A stretch of DNA of 64,000 nt from Actinomadura madurae. GTDB taxonomy: Bacteria > Actinomycetota > Actinomycetes > Streptosporangiales > Streptosporangiaceae. Positions within the stretch are counted from its first letter, which is position 1, and the number at the start of each line of letters is the position of its first letter. The DNA lies in assembly GCF_900115095.1 (NCBI RefSeq), contig NZ_FOVH01000006.1:62001-126000 (forward strand), in the 5' to 3' direction. The translations under genes and the position numbers were made by a program. The notes below the pieces were generated by a model, which saw only the letters and a list, made by a program, of their open reading frames with translations, was not told the origin of the DNA and made no database searches. Positions 34,993-43,556 of the stretch are shown here, in pieces.

Positions 34993-36240
34993 TCAGCCCG
35001 GCTCGGGCTCCGGGCGCAGCGTCGCCGTCCGGAGCCCGGTGAGGGTGAGCGCGAGGGCCAGCGCGAGGACGGCGCTGACCGTCCCGTAGACGACGATGGC
35101 GGCGCCGGGCGCGAGGAGGCGGCCGAGGGCCCCGGCGCCGAGCGAGCCGATGGCGCCGCCGCCGGTCTCCTGGGCGGCCCACAGCGCGTTGACGCGGCCG
35201 AGGTGCGAGTCGGGCGTGTGGGACTGGATCAGCCCGTACCGCATGATCTCCTCGATCGACTGGACGAACCCGTACGCGAACAGGATCGCCACGGCGAGCG
35301 CGGGATGGCGGGCCAGGCCCAGGCAGGCGAGGGCGGCGAAACCGGTGACGGACGCGGCGAGCAGCGCGAGGCCCGGCGCCCGGGAGGACCCGGCCCAGCC
35401 GCTGGTGAGCGACGCGAGCACCGCGCCGCACGCCGGTGCCGCGAACAGCAGGCCGACCGTGGTGGGGCCACCGTTCAGGCTCCGCTCCGCGAACGCCGGC
35501 ATCAGGACGGGGATGCCGCCCGCGACCATGAACAGCAGCCCGAGGAGCATGAGCGAGCCGACGACGCGATGGGAGGCGACGAAGCGGAAGCCGTCCGCGA
35601 TGGCCCTCAACGGGTTGGCGTGCGTCTCCTCGCCCGCGGCCGGCCTGAGCGGCGGCAGGCCGACGAGCAGCCCGATGGTGCCGAGCGTCCCGGCCGCCGC
35701 GGCGGCGTAGTTCCACTCGACGCCGAACGCCGACACGACGAGGCCGCCGAGCGCCGGGGACGCCATCGACCCCAGCCGGACGGTCAGCGCGTTGAGCGCC
35801 CCCGCCGCGACGAGCTGGTCCGGTCCGACCAGCGCGGGCGTCGCGGCCAGCAGCGCGGTGATGCTGATGCCGGTCATGAGGCCGTCCCATGCCGCCAGCC
35901 CGTACAGCGCCGGGAGCGACGGGGACGCCAGGAACGCGTTCAGGGCGAGCAGGGCGAAACCCGCTCCGGCCGCCGTCCGCGCCCACAGCATGAGCCGCCG
36001 CCGGTCGTGCCGGTCGGCGAGGGCGCCGCCCCACAGGAACCCGATGAGGAGCGCGACGCCCTCGGCGGCCGAGACCCCGCCCACGTGCACGGTCGACCCG
36101 GTCATGTCGTAGACCTGCACGGGGATGGCGACGGCCAGCATCCCGATCCCGAAGACCGAGACGGTGCGGGCGATGAAGACGTGGCGGAACGGCCTGCTGT
36201 CGCGGAGCGGGCCGATGTCCATGACCAGACGCCGGAGCAT
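34993..36240 (-). CDS. MFS exporter, EntS-like
   Basis: 415 residues, about twelve membrane segments. MFS loop LWGGALADRHDRRRLMLWAR (about 70-89) and a long central loop (RPAAGEETHANPLRAIADGF). It is similar in layout to EntS-type siderophore exporters. It is transcribed from the divergent gap that carries an iron box, opposite the aspartate decarboxylase and salicylate ligase, and it ends 4 bases from the NRPS stop. Role as secretion pump for the apo-siderophore is inferred from context. Confidence 0.85.
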   Translation of the reverse strand: MLRRLVMDIGPLRDSRPFRHVFIARTVSVFGIGMLAVAIPVQVYDMTGSTVHVGGVSAAEGVALLIGFLWGGALADRHDRRRLMLWARTAAGAGFALLALNAFLASPSLPALYGLAAWDGLMTGISITALLAATPALVGPDQLVAAGALNALTVRLGSMASPALGGLVVSAFGVEWNYAAAAAGTLGTIGLLVGLPPLRPAAGEETHANPLRAIADGFRFVASHRVVGSLMLLGLLFMVAGGIPVLMPAFAERSLNGGPTTVGLLFAAPACGAVLASLTSGWAGSSRAPGLALLAASVTGFAALACLGLARHPALAVAILFAYGFVQSIEEIMRYGLIQSHTPDSHLGRVNALWAAQETGGGAIGSLGAGALGRLLAPGAAIVVYGTVSAVLALALALTLTGLRTATLRPEPEPG

Positions 36241-36270
36241 CGTCGGGGTTCTCCTCTGCCGGGGGAGTAG

Positions 36271-36291
36271 CTAAGGTAAGCCTAGCCTTAG
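36271..36291. promoter_or_regulatory. Iron box in the exporter/panD divergent gap
   Basis: CTAAGGTAAGCCTAGCCTTAG, a near-perfect palindrome matching the IdeR/DmdR box. It can serve both divergent units. Confidence 0.9.
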
Positions 36292-36318
36292 TTGTTCTTG
36301 AGAAAAGAGGGCGAACCG

Positions 36319-36720
36319 GTGCAGCGGACGCTGATGAACGGAAAGATCCACCGTGCGACCGTCACCCAGGCGGACCTGCACTACGTGGGCTCCCTGACGA
36401 TAGACGCGGACCTCATGGCGGCGGCCGACATCGTGGAGGGCGAACAGGTCCACGTCGTCGACATCACGAACGGGTCCCGGCTCGTCACCTACGCCATCAC
36501 CGGCGAGGCGGGCAGCGGCGTCATCGGGATCAACGGCGCGGCGGCCCGCCAGGTCCAGCCCGGCGACATGGTGATCATCATCACGTACGCGTCCGTGGAC
36601 GACCCGTCCCGGCACGAGCCCCGCGTCGTGCACGTGGACGCCGCGAACCGCATCGTCGCGCTCGGCTCCGACCCGGCCGAGCCCGTCCCGGGCGCCCCCG
36701 CCCAGCTCGCCGGGCGGTGA
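36319..36720 (+). CDS. panD: Aspartate 1-decarboxylase (beta-alanine supply)
   Basis: 133 residues. Pyruvoyl-dependent enzyme making beta-alanine from Asp. The family start is intact: GKIHRATVTQADLHYVGS, where self-cleavage between Gly24 and Ser25 makes the pyruvoyl group. It continues EGEQVHVVDITNGSRLVTYA and the GSGVIGINGAAARQVQPGD core. GTG 36319 follows AGAGGG. PanD usually serves pantothenate synthesis. Here it lies behind an iron box and overlaps the salicylate ligase gene, and the large NRPS has an adenylation domain with a beta-alanine-like pocket. It is therefore probably a dedicated precursor enzyme. Confidence 0.93.
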   Translation: MQRTLMNGKIHRATVTQADLHYVGSLTIDADLMAAADIVEGEQVHVVDITNGSRLVTYAITGEAGSGVIGINGAAARQVQPGDMVIIITYASVDDPSRHEPRVVHVDAANRIVALGSDPAEPVPGAPAQLAGR

Positions 36721-38291
36721 CCATGGACGGCTTCACCCCCTGGCCGGACGACCTCGCGGCCCGCTACGAGGCGGAGGGGTACTGGTCCGGCCGCGTCCTC
36801 GGCGACGTCCTGCGCGGCGAGGCGTCGCGGACGGCCCTGGTCGCCGGTGACGACCGCCTCACCTACGCCGACCTGGACGCCCGGGCCTCCCGCACGGCCG
36901 CCGGCCTCCTGCGGCTCGGCCTGCGCGCGGGCGACCGCGTGGTCGTCCAGCTCCCGAACACCACGGGATTCGTGGTCGCGTTCCTCGCCCTCGTCCGGAT
37001 CGGGGCCGCGCCCGTCCTGGCCCTCCCGGCCCACCGGGAGAGCGAGATCCGCTACCTCTGCGAGCTCTCGGAGGCCCGCGCCTACGTCTGCGCCGACCGC
37101 GACGGCGACTTCGACTACCGCGCGATGGCCCGCACCCTGCCCGTCGAGCACGTCGTCGTCGACGGCGAGGCCGAGGAGTTCACGCCGCTCGCCTCCGTGG
37201 ACGCCGACCCGGTCGAGGCGGCGCCCCCGGCGCCGTCCGACGTGGGGGTGTTCCTGCTCTCCGGCGGCACGACCGGCCTGCCGAAGCTGATCCCCCGGAC
37301 GCACCGCGACTACGTCTACAACCTGGAGGCCAGCGCCGAGGTCTGCGGCTTCGACACCGACACCGTCTACCTGGTCGTCCTGCCCGCCGCGCACAACTTC
37401 GCGCTGGCCTGCCCCGGCATCCTCGGCGTCTTCGCCACCGGCGGCACGGTCGTGCTGTCGCCGTCCGGCTCCCCGGACGAGGCGTTCCCGCTGATCGAAC
37501 GCGAGCGCGCGACCGTCTGCGCCGTCGTCCCCCCGATCGCCCTGCTGTGGCTGGACGCGGTCACCTGGTCCGACGAGGACATCTCGTCCCTGGATCTCCT
37601 CCAGGTGGGCGGCGCCAAGTTCGCCGCCGAACGCGCCGCCGAGGTCCCGCACGTGCTGGGCTGCAAGGTCCAGCAGGTCTTCGGCATGGCCGAGGGCCTG
37701 CTGAACTACACCCGCCTGGACGACCCCCCGGACCTCATCGAGCGCACCCAGGGCCGCCCCCTGTCCCCGGCCGACGAGATCCGCATCGTCGACGAGGACG
37801 GCGGGCAGGTCGCCCCCGGCGAGGTGGGGGAGCTCCTCACCCGGGGCCCGTACACCCTCCGCGGCTACTACCGCGCCCCCGAGCACAACGCCCGCTCCTT
37901 CACCCCGGACGGCTTCTACCGGACCGGCGACCTCGTCCGGCGGCTCCCGTCCGGCCACCTGATCGTCGAGGGCAGGGAGAAGGACCAGATCAACCGGGGC
38001 GGCGACAAGATCTCCGCCGAGGAGCTGGAGAACCACCTCCTGGCCCACCCGGCGGTCCACGACGCCGCCGTGGTCGGCGTCCCCGACCCGGTCATGGGGG
38101 AGCGCACCTGCGCCTTCCTGATCTTCAGGGACGGCGAGAAGGCGCCCGGCCTCCGCGAGATCAAGGACTTCCTCCGCACCCGCGGGGTCGCCGCCTACAA
38201 GTTCCCCGACCGCCTGGAGACCGCCGACACCTTCCCGCGGACCCCGGTCGGCAAGATCAGCAAGAAGGCCCTCGCCGCCCGCGTGACGTGA
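36717..38291 (+). CDS. Salicylate-AMP ligase (MbtA/DhbE family)
   Basis: 524 residues, stand-alone aryl adenylation enzyme that loads the ArCP of the starter NRPS. ANL core: FLLSGGTTGLPKLIPRTHRD, VQQVFGMAEGLLNYTRLDD, DGFYRTGDLVRRLPSG, VEGREKDQINRGGDKISAEE and TPVGKISKKAL. The pocket stretch reads AHNFALACPG with GLLNYT. The Cys and Leu at the positions that are Ser and Val in the 2,3-dihydroxybenzoate enzyme DhbE point to salicylate. GTG 36717 overlaps the panD stop; ATG 36723 is two codons later. Confidence 0.92.
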   Translation: MTMDGFTPWPDDLAARYEAEGYWSGRVLGDVLRGEASRTALVAGDDRLTYADLDARASRTAAGLLRLGLRAGDRVVVQLPNTTGFVVAFLALVRIGAAPVLALPAHRESEIRYLCELSEARAYVCADRDGDFDYRAMARTLPVEHVVVDGEAEEFTPLASVDADPVEAAPPAPSDVGVFLLSGGTTGLPKLIPRTHRDYVYNLEASAEVCGFDTDTVYLVVLPAAHNFALACPGILGVFATGGTVVLSPSGSPDEAFPLIERERATVCAVVPPIALLWLDAVTWSDEDISSLDLLQVGGAKFAAERAAEVPHVLGCKVQQVFGMAEGLLNYTRLDDPPDLIERTQGRPLSPADEIRIVDEDGGQVAPGEVGELLTRGPYTLRGYYRAPEHNARSFTPDGFYRTGDLVRRLPSGHLIVEGREKDQINRGGDKISAEELENHLLAHPAVHDAAVVGVPDPVMGERTCAFLIFRDGEKAPGLREIKDFLRTRGVAAYKFPDRLETADTFPRTPVGKISKKALAARVT

Positions 38292-38300
38292 CCGGCCCGG

Positions 38301-39179
38301 TCAGTCGACGACCACCTGGAAGTTCACCGGCCGGTTCCCCGGAAAGGCCACGTTCCCGGCGCCGTCGAGCATCTTGAACCGCACGAAGCAGAAGCCGGGC
38401 ACGGGCGGCGCCGTCACCTGGGCGCGGATGTCGACGAGGCGGCCGGGCGGCGTGTCCGGGATCGGGACGTCCACGATCGTCTGGCACTGGTCGCGGCGCT
38501 GCGGCAGGTCGATCCGGTGCAGCGAGTAGCCGTACCAGCCGACCGAGCCCGTGTTCTTGAAGCGCCACACCTTCGTGACGGTTCCGCCGCGCGGCACGTG
38601 GGTGCAGTCGGGCAGGGTGATGTCGCTGACGAACGCGGCGCGGTCGCCCCTGTGCCGGGGCGGGGCAGGCGGCGGGTTCCGCTGCCGAACCGGGCAGTCC
38701 GCCGAGGTCGCCTGCCGCTCGGCGTGCGCATCCGGTGGGCGGTCGGCGCCGTTGCCCGCGGTGCCGGTCAGGAGGGTCGTCCCGATCACGGTGGCGGCCA
38801 CCGCGGCGGCGACCAGCGTTCCCAGCGCGGCGTACCGGCGGCGGGAGCCGTCCCGCACCATGTCCGGGGCGAGCGCCGCGTCGTCACCCGGGGGCGCCGC
38901 CTGCGCCGCGCCCCGGACCACCCGGTTCGCCGCCTCCCAGCGACCGCGGAGGTCCTCGGGATCGGCGCCGCACGCCTTGGCGAACTCGACCGTCGTCGAC
39001 CAGCTGGGCAAGCGGTGCCCCTGGGCCGCCTCGTGCAGGGTCGTGTGCGAGATCGCCCGCGAGTGGGCCGCCATCTCGCGGAACGGCGGGGTGCCGGCCG
39101 AGGCGCGCAGCGCCCTCAGCTCCGCGGCGAAGTCCGCGACCGCGCGGGCACGCTCCTTGCGCGGGTCTCCGGCCGACAC
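38301..39179 (-). CDS. XRE-type helix-turn-helix, membrane, NBR1-Ig-like protein
   Basis: 292 residues. An N-terminal helix-turn-helix region (REMAAHSRAISHTTLHEAAQ, WSTTVEFAKACGADPEDLRG, about 35-80) is followed by one membrane segment (LGTLVAAAVAATVIGTTLL, about 120-138). Outside is an NBR1-like Ig domain (DCTHVPRGGTVTKVWRFKNT, GSVGWYGYSL, about 192-285). Architectures that join a DNA-binding-like head to an outer Ig domain are known in actinobacteria but have no settled function. GTG 39179 follows GGGAG. It converges on the ligase gene. Confidence 0.8.
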   Translation of the reverse strand: MSAGDPRKERARAVADFAAELRALRASAGTPPFREMAAHSRAISHTTLHEAAQGHRLPSWSTTVEFAKACGADPEDLRGRWEAANRVVRGAAQAAPPGDDAALAPDMVRDGSRRRYAALGTLVAAAVAATVIGTTLLTGTAGNGADRPPDAHAERQATSADCPVRQRNPPPAPPRHRGDRAAFVSDITLPDCTHVPRGGTVTKVWRFKNTGSVGWYGYSLHRIDLPQRRDQCQTIVDVPIPDTPPGRLVDIRAQVTAPPVPGFCFVRFKMLDGAGNVAFPGNRPVNFQVVVD

Positions 39180-39369
39180 GTCCAGCTCCCTCGTCTACCG
39201 CGCGACGGCGGCGTCGCGCGCCCGCAGATTATCCGGCGCGCAAGGGCCCGGACAGGGTCCTGCGACCCCCTCCCGGTAGGCCGTGGGGACTACGCCGGGG
39301 CCCAGGGGCGTTGCGCGCGAGCGCCCCGCCCGCCCATGATCGAGACCAACCGAGGCGAGGAGGAACACG

Positions 39370-40122
39370 GTGATCGAGGTCGACGTGGCGGACGGAATCG
39401 GCGTGGTGCGCCTGGCCCACGGCAAGGTCAACGCCCTCGATCTGGAGCTGTGCCGGGCGATCGAGCAGGCGATGCGCGAGCTCGACGACCCGGCGGGCGA
39501 CGCCCGGGCCGTGGTGCTGACCGGGGCGGGACCCGCGTTCTCGGCGGGCGTCGACCTCAAGCGCGTCGTGGACGGCGGCGGCGCGTACGTGGCGGAGTTC
39601 CTGCCCGCGCTCAACCGCGCCTTCCGCTCCGTCTTCGACCTCGGCAAGCCGGTCGTCGCCGCGGTCAACGGCCACGCGATCGCCGGCGGCTGCGTCCTGG
39701 CCGCGGCCTGCGACCACCGGATCATGGCCGCCGGGACGATCGGCGTCCCCGAACTGCGGGTCGGAGTGCCGTTCCCGTACACGGCCCTGGAGATCACGGC
39801 GTTCGCGCTGGGCCCGGCCGGCGCCCGCAAGGTGATCATCGACGGCACCAACCACGAGCCGCGGGAGGCCCTGGCCCTGGGCCTGGTCGACGCCCTGAGC
39901 ACCCCGGACGCGCTGCTGGACGACGCGAAGACCGTCGCCGCCCGGCTGGCCGCCGGCATCCCGTCCGACACCTTCCGCTACACCAAGAGCCAGCTCCGCC
40001 GCGAGATCCACGCACGGCTCGACGGCACCGACGAGCCCACCACCGTCGAACTGTGGACGGCCGCGGCGACCGACGGCCGCATCAGGGCCTTCATGGACCG
40101 GACGATGGGCTCCCGCGCGTAG
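39370..40122 (+). CDS. Enoyl-CoA hydratase/isomerase family protein
   Basis: 250 residues, crotonase fold. The oxyanion-hole motifs are AVVLTGAGPAFSAGVDLKRV (about 47-66) and VNGHAIAGGCVLAAACDHRI (about 98-117). The glutamates of true hydratases are not clearly present (GVPELRVGVPFP has one Glu), so an isomerase or other crotonase is possible. GTG 39370 follows GGAGGA. It stands alone. Confidence 0.87.
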   Translation: MIEVDVADGIGVVRLAHGKVNALDLELCRAIEQAMRELDDPAGDARAVVLTGAGPAFSAGVDLKRVVDGGGAYVAEFLPALNRAFRSVFDLGKPVVAAVNGHAIAGGCVLAAACDHRIMAAGTIGVPELRVGVPFPYTALEITAFALGPAGARKVIIDGTNHEPREALALGLVDALSTPDALLDDAKTVAARLAAGIPSDTFRYTKSQLRREIHARLDGTDEPTTVELWTAAATDGRIRAFMDRTMGSRA

Positions 40123-40133
40123 GAACCGATCGG

Positions 40134-40160
40134 TCAGGAATCGAGAAGCGCGGGTCACGG
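40134..40160 (+). promoter_or_regulatory. Conserved VOC-gene leader element, copy 1
   Basis: 27-base element starting TCAGGAATCGAGAAGCGC. It starts exactly 49 bases before the ATG of the first VOC gene, and a CTAGC follows at 40169. A copy with one mismatch is at 41168. Confidence 0.65.
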
Positions 40161-40182
40161 AGCCCCGCCTAGCGTCATCGGC

Positions 40183-40794
40183 ATGACCTTCATCGAATCC
40201 GTCACCCTCGAAGTGGACGACCCCGCCGCCGCCGAACTCTTCTACAAGACCGCCTTCGGCCTGGACGATCAGATCCGCCTCCGGGCCTCCGAGGCACCGA
40301 CGACCGGCTTCCGCGGGTTCACGCTGTCGCTCACGGTGTCCCGGCCCGCCACCGTCCGGGGTTTCGTCGACGCCGCGGTGGAGGCCGGCGCCTCGCCCGT
40401 GAAACCGGTCGCGAAGTCGCTGTGGGGCCACGGAGGCGTCGTCCAAGCCCCGGACGGGACCATCTGGAAGGTCGCGACGTCCGAGAAGAAGGACACCGGC
40501 CCGGCCACCCGGGAGATCGACGACATCGTGCTCCTCCTCGGCGTCGCGGACATGGCCGCGAGCAAGCGGTTCTACGTCGACCACGGCCTGACCGTGGCGA
40601 AGAGCTACGGCCGCAAGTACGTCGAGTTCGACTCCGCGCCCGGCTCCGTCACCCTGGCCCTCTACGGGCGCCGCGCCCTGGCCAAGACCGCCGGAGTCCA
40701 CCCCGACGGCACCGGATCGCACCGCCTCGCCATCGGCGCGGGCAGCGGCCCCTTCACGGACCTGGACGGCTTCGCTTGGGAAGGCACGCGCTGA
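40183..40794 (+). CDS. VOC (glyoxalase/bleomycin-resistance fold) protein 1
   Basis: 203 residues holding two half-modules: TFIESVTLEVDDPAAAELFY (about 2-21) and REIDDIVLLLGVADMAASKR (about 106-125). Each is followed by the usual beta strands (DGTIWKVATSEK; YVEFDSAPGSVTLALYGR). Metal ligands are not clear. It sits ahead of an AraC gene 3 bases downstream and shares its leader element with the second VOC gene. Substrate unknown. Confidence 0.82.
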   Translation: MTFIESVTLEVDDPAAAELFYKTAFGLDDQIRLRASEAPTTGFRGFTLSLTVSRPATVRGFVDAAVEAGASPVKPVAKSLWGHGGVVQAPDGTIWKVATSEKKDTGPATREIDDIVLLLGVADMAASKRFYVDHGLTVAKSYGRKYVEFDSAPGSVTLALYGRRALAKTAGVHPDGTGSHRLAIGAGSGPFTDLDGFAWEGTR

Positions 40795-40797
40795 CCC

Positions 40798-41211
40798 ATG
40801 TGCCACCCCTCATGGAGCCGCGCACGCGCCCACGCGCAGCACCTGCGCGACCTCGCGATCCTGCGCCGCGTCCGGGACCGGATCGACCGCGAGTACGCCC
40901 AGCCCCTGGACGTCGAGGCCCTGGCCCGCGGTGTCCACATGTCGGCCGGCCACCTCAGCCGCCGGTTCCGCCTCGCCTACGGCGAATCGCCCTACTCGTA
41001 CCTGATGACCCGCCGCATCGAGCGCGCGATGGCACTCCTGCTCCGAGGCGACCTCAGCGTCACCGAGGTCTGCTTCACCGTCGGCTGCTCGTCCCTCGCC
41101 ACCTTCAGCACCCGCTTCACCGACCTGGCCGGCATGCCGCCCGGCACCTACCTGCGCCAGATGCCGATCAGGAATCGAGAAGCGCGGGCCACGGCACCCC
41201 AACTAGCCTGA
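40798..41211 (+). CDS. Short AraC-family regulator
   Basis: 137 residues, essentially only the AraC DNA-binding domain. Helix-turn-helix 1: LDVEALARGVHMSAGHLSRR. Helix-turn-helix 2: LSVTEVCFTVGCSSLATFST, with RFTDLAGMPPGTYLR. It lacks a sensor domain. It is 3 bases after VOC gene 1 and before VOC gene 2. Its last codons contain copy 2 of the leader element, so it probably regulates both VOC genes. Confidence 0.87.
   Translation: MCHPSWSRARAHAQHLRDLAILRRVRDRIDREYAQPLDVEALARGVHMSAGHLSRRFRLAYGESPYSYLMTRRIERAMALLLRGDLSVTEVCFTVGCSSLATFSTRFTDLAGMPPGTYLRQMPIRNREARATAPQLA
41168..41194 (+). promoter_or_regulatory. Conserved VOC-gene leader element, copy 2 (inside araC)
   Basis: Matches the 40134 copy at 26 of 27 positions, and again starts 49 bases before the VOC ATG. 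It lies wholly in the 3' coding end of the AraC gene (residues near MPIRNREARATA). Confidence 0.65.
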
Positions 41212-41216
41212 CCTGC

Positions 41217-41627
41217 ATGGACATCACCATCCACACGACCTTCCTCCCGCACGACGACCCGGAGGAGTCCCTCGCCTTCTACCGCGACGTCCTCGGCTTC
41301 GAGGTGCGCAGCGACGTGGGCCAGGGCAAGATGCGCTGGATCGTGGTCGGCCCCGCCGGCCAGCCCGGCACGTCCATCCTCCTGGCGCCGCCGGCCGCCG
41401 ACCCCGGCATCACCGACGACGAGCGCCGCGTCATCGCCGAGATGATGGCCAAGGGCACCTACGGCTGGATCGTCCTGGCCACCACCGACCTCGACGACAC
41501 CTTCGAGAAGGTCGAGGCCGGCGGGGCCGAGGTCGTCCAGGAGCCGGTCGACCAGCCCTACGGCGTCCGCGACTGCGCCTTCCGCGACCCGGCCGGCAAC
41601 CTGATCCGTATCCAGCAGGCCCGCTGA
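41217..41627 (+). CDS. VOC (glyoxalase-fold) protein 2
   Basis: 136 residues, single VOC unit: PEESLAFYRDVLGFEVRSDV (about 15-34), MRWIVVGPAG, and DCAFRDPAGNLIRIQQ with the terminal beta strand. It is related to small VOC proteins often placed beside AraC regulators in actinobacteria. ATG 41217 lies 5 bases after the AraC stop and 49 bases from the start of the shared leader element. Confidence 0.87.
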   Translation: MDITIHTTFLPHDDPEESLAFYRDVLGFEVRSDVGQGKMRWIVVGPAGQPGTSILLAPPAADPGITDDERRVIAEMMAKGTYGWIVLATTDLDDTFEKVEAGGAEVVQEPVDQPYGVRDCAFRDPAGNLIRIQQAR

Positions 41628-41806
41628 GACACGGTGCTGAGCACCGAACCGGACATCGTCCATGGGAAGCCGGCGCATCCGGGTCCACGCTCAGCCGCGT
41701 GGCAGGCCGGGCCACCGCCACCTGCGGCGCCGACCCGGCATCGTCGTGCACGGACCTCGGCCGTGGCGGCGTGCACGTTCAGCGGCCGACCCGATGTGCC
41801 AGGCGG

Positions 41807-42592
41807 TCATCCGCGGGCGCCGGGGAAGCAGGGGAAGTGCTCGTCGGGCAGCGGCTCGCCCGCGTCCAGGCCGAGCGGGTCGGTGACGGGGTGGGAGGGC
41901 CCGGATGCGAGGGTCAGGTCGGCGTCCACGTAGATGATGACGTGGGCGATGCGGGGATCGTCGGTGAAGTTGGGTGTGGCGCTGTGCGCGAGACGGGAGT
42001 GGTGAAAAGTGCAGTCGCCTGCCCGCAGGGGAATGGTGACGCGGTGCTCCCACTCCAGCTCGGGTGCCACGGCGAACATGTCCGCATGGTCGGAAAGATC
42101 CTGCGGGCGCAGCCCGTCCAGGTGCTGAGAGCCCGGGATGAACGTCATGCAGCCGCGGTCCACCGGGACGTCCACCAGCGCCACCCAGGCCGACAACGCG
42201 TGCCGGGAGCCGGCGTGGGGCCAGTACGGCTGGTCCTGGTGGAACTCGGTGGCGGCTCCGTTGTGCGGATCCTTGATGAGGAGCTGGTCGTGCCACAGCC
42301 GCAGCGGGATCCCCGCCAGCCGGGACGCGATGGCCGCCAGGCCGGGGTGCAGGGTGAGCTCGCGCAGCGTCTCGTCCTGGCGCCACAGCTGGAGCAGCTG
42401 AGTGAAGATCATCCCGTCGTGGTTGTCGCGGACGGTGTTCCGTACCGCCAGCGCGGCTTCGGCGTACCTGGCGACGTCCGTCCGGGAGATGACTCCCGGG
42501 ACATGGACGAAACCGTCACGGCGGTAGGCGGAGACGATGTCCTCGGAGAGGTTCTCCGGGGTGGTGCGGGGGTGTGCGGCGACGGCGTCCAT
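41807..42592 (-). CDS. Phytanoyl-CoA dioxygenase (PhyH) family protein
   Basis: 261 residues, Fe(II)/2-oxoglutarate oxygenase. The facial triad appears as HQDQPYWP (His-x-Asp, about 144-146) and the distal His in FHHSRLAHSATPNFTDDPRI, with the 2-oxoglutarate Arg in the same stretch. The N-terminal YRRDGFVHVPGVISRTDVAR is typical. ATG 42592 has GAGG 9 bases upstream; ATG 42598 and 42640 are alternatives. It is divergent from an AraC regulator, which probably controls it. Natural substrate unknown. Confidence 0.88.
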   Translation of the reverse strand: MDAVAAHPRTTPENLSEDIVSAYRRDGFVHVPGVISRTDVARYAEAALAVRNTVRDNHDGMIFTQLLQLWRQDETLRELTLHPGLAAIASRLAGIPLRLWHDQLLIKDPHNGAATEFHQDQPYWPHAGSRHALSAWVALVDVPVDRGCMTFIPGSQHLDGLRPQDLSDHADMFAVAPELEWEHRVTIPLRAGDCTFHHSRLAHSATPNFTDDPRIAHVIIYVDADLTLASGPSHPVTDPLGLDAGEPLPDEHFPCFPGARG

Positions 42593-42718
42593 GCTCATCT
42601 TCCTCGTGTCCCGGGAGTCGGTCTCGACAACGGTCGCCATCACGAGGGGTGCGCGGCTAGCACGGGAACCCGGCAGATGTAGCACAATCTTGACGATCAC
42701 CCGCGGAGGGAGGACCCG

Positions 42719-43555
42719 GTGCATCGCGTGCGGCGAGCGGAGGTCTTCCCGCCCGGCGGGCCGCCGGCCGTCGCCGAACGGTACGAGCTGCGGAACGGCG
42801 CCGCCCTCCACAGCCACGACTTCATCGAGCTGGCCGTGGTCACCGGCGGCACCGCGACGCACGTCTCGGCCGCGGGCGAGCGGGAACTGGATCGCGGCTC
42901 GGTGACGATGCTGCGGCCGGGAGACTGGCACGGCTACCGGGACTGCCGCCGGCTGGTGGTCCACAACCTCTATGTCGGTCCGGAGGTGTTCCAGCGCGAA
43001 CTGGCCTGGCTGCGAGCCGACCCGCAGCTCGGACGGATCCTGCACGATGCCGGCCGCTCCGGCCACCCGCTACGGCTGGACCCCACCACGCTGCGCATCG
43101 TCGAGACCGGCCTCACCGCGATCACCGACCGGCCCCGCCCCGAACCCCCGCATGCCGTACTGGTGGGCATGCTGCTCTGCCTGCTGGGAGGCACGGCCGC
43201 ATCGCTTCCCGCCGATCCGGCCGGACGGACCCACCCCGCGGTGACGGCCGCGGAGCAACTGCTGGAGAACGACATCCAGCGCGCCTGGACCCTGAGTGAA
43301 CTCGCCGCGGCGGTGACCACGTCGCCGGCCTACCTGGCCCGCCTGTTCACCGCGCAGTTGGGCGTCCCGCCCATGACCCATCTGGGCAGGCTGCGCGCCG
43401 AGCGCGCCGCGGCCCTCCTCATCGAGACCGATCTGCCCGTCGCGGCGGTCGGAAGGCTGGTGGGCTGGAACGACCCCAACTACGCCAGTCGCCGCTTCCG
43501 GCACTTCTTCGCCTTCAGCCCGGCCGCCTACCGCACCCGTTTCGGGCGCGTCTGA
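42719..43555 (+). CDS. AraC-family regulator with cupin sensor
   Basis: 278 residues. An N-terminal cupin sensor domain (LRNGAALHSHDFIELAVVTG, GSVTMLRPGDWHGYRDC, about 23-85) is followed by the AraC DNA-binding domain (WTLSELAAAVTTSPAYLARL, LPVAAVGRLVGWNDPNYASR, RFRHFFAFSPAAYRTRFG). GTG 42719 follows GGAGG. The gene is divergent from phyH with a short gap, the usual arrangement for an activator and its target. Confidence 0.9.
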   Translation: MHRVRRAEVFPPGGPPAVAERYELRNGAALHSHDFIELAVVTGGTATHVSAAGERELDRGSVTMLRPGDWHGYRDCRRLVVHNLYVGPEVFQRELAWLRADPQLGRILHDAGRSGHPLRLDPTTLRIVETGLTAITDRPRPEPPHAVLVGMLLCLLGGTAASLPADPAGRTHPAVTAAEQLLENDIQRAWTLSELAAAVTTSPAYLARLFTAQLGVPPMTHLGRLRAERAAALLIETDLPVAAVGRLVGWNDPNYASRRFRHFFAFSPAAYRTRFGRV

Positions 43556-43556
43556 G

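Noticed and set aside
41632..41646. Small hairpin CGGTGCTGAGCACCG after VOC gene 2
   Set aside because: Short stem and tiny loop with no T-tract; not enough to call a terminator.
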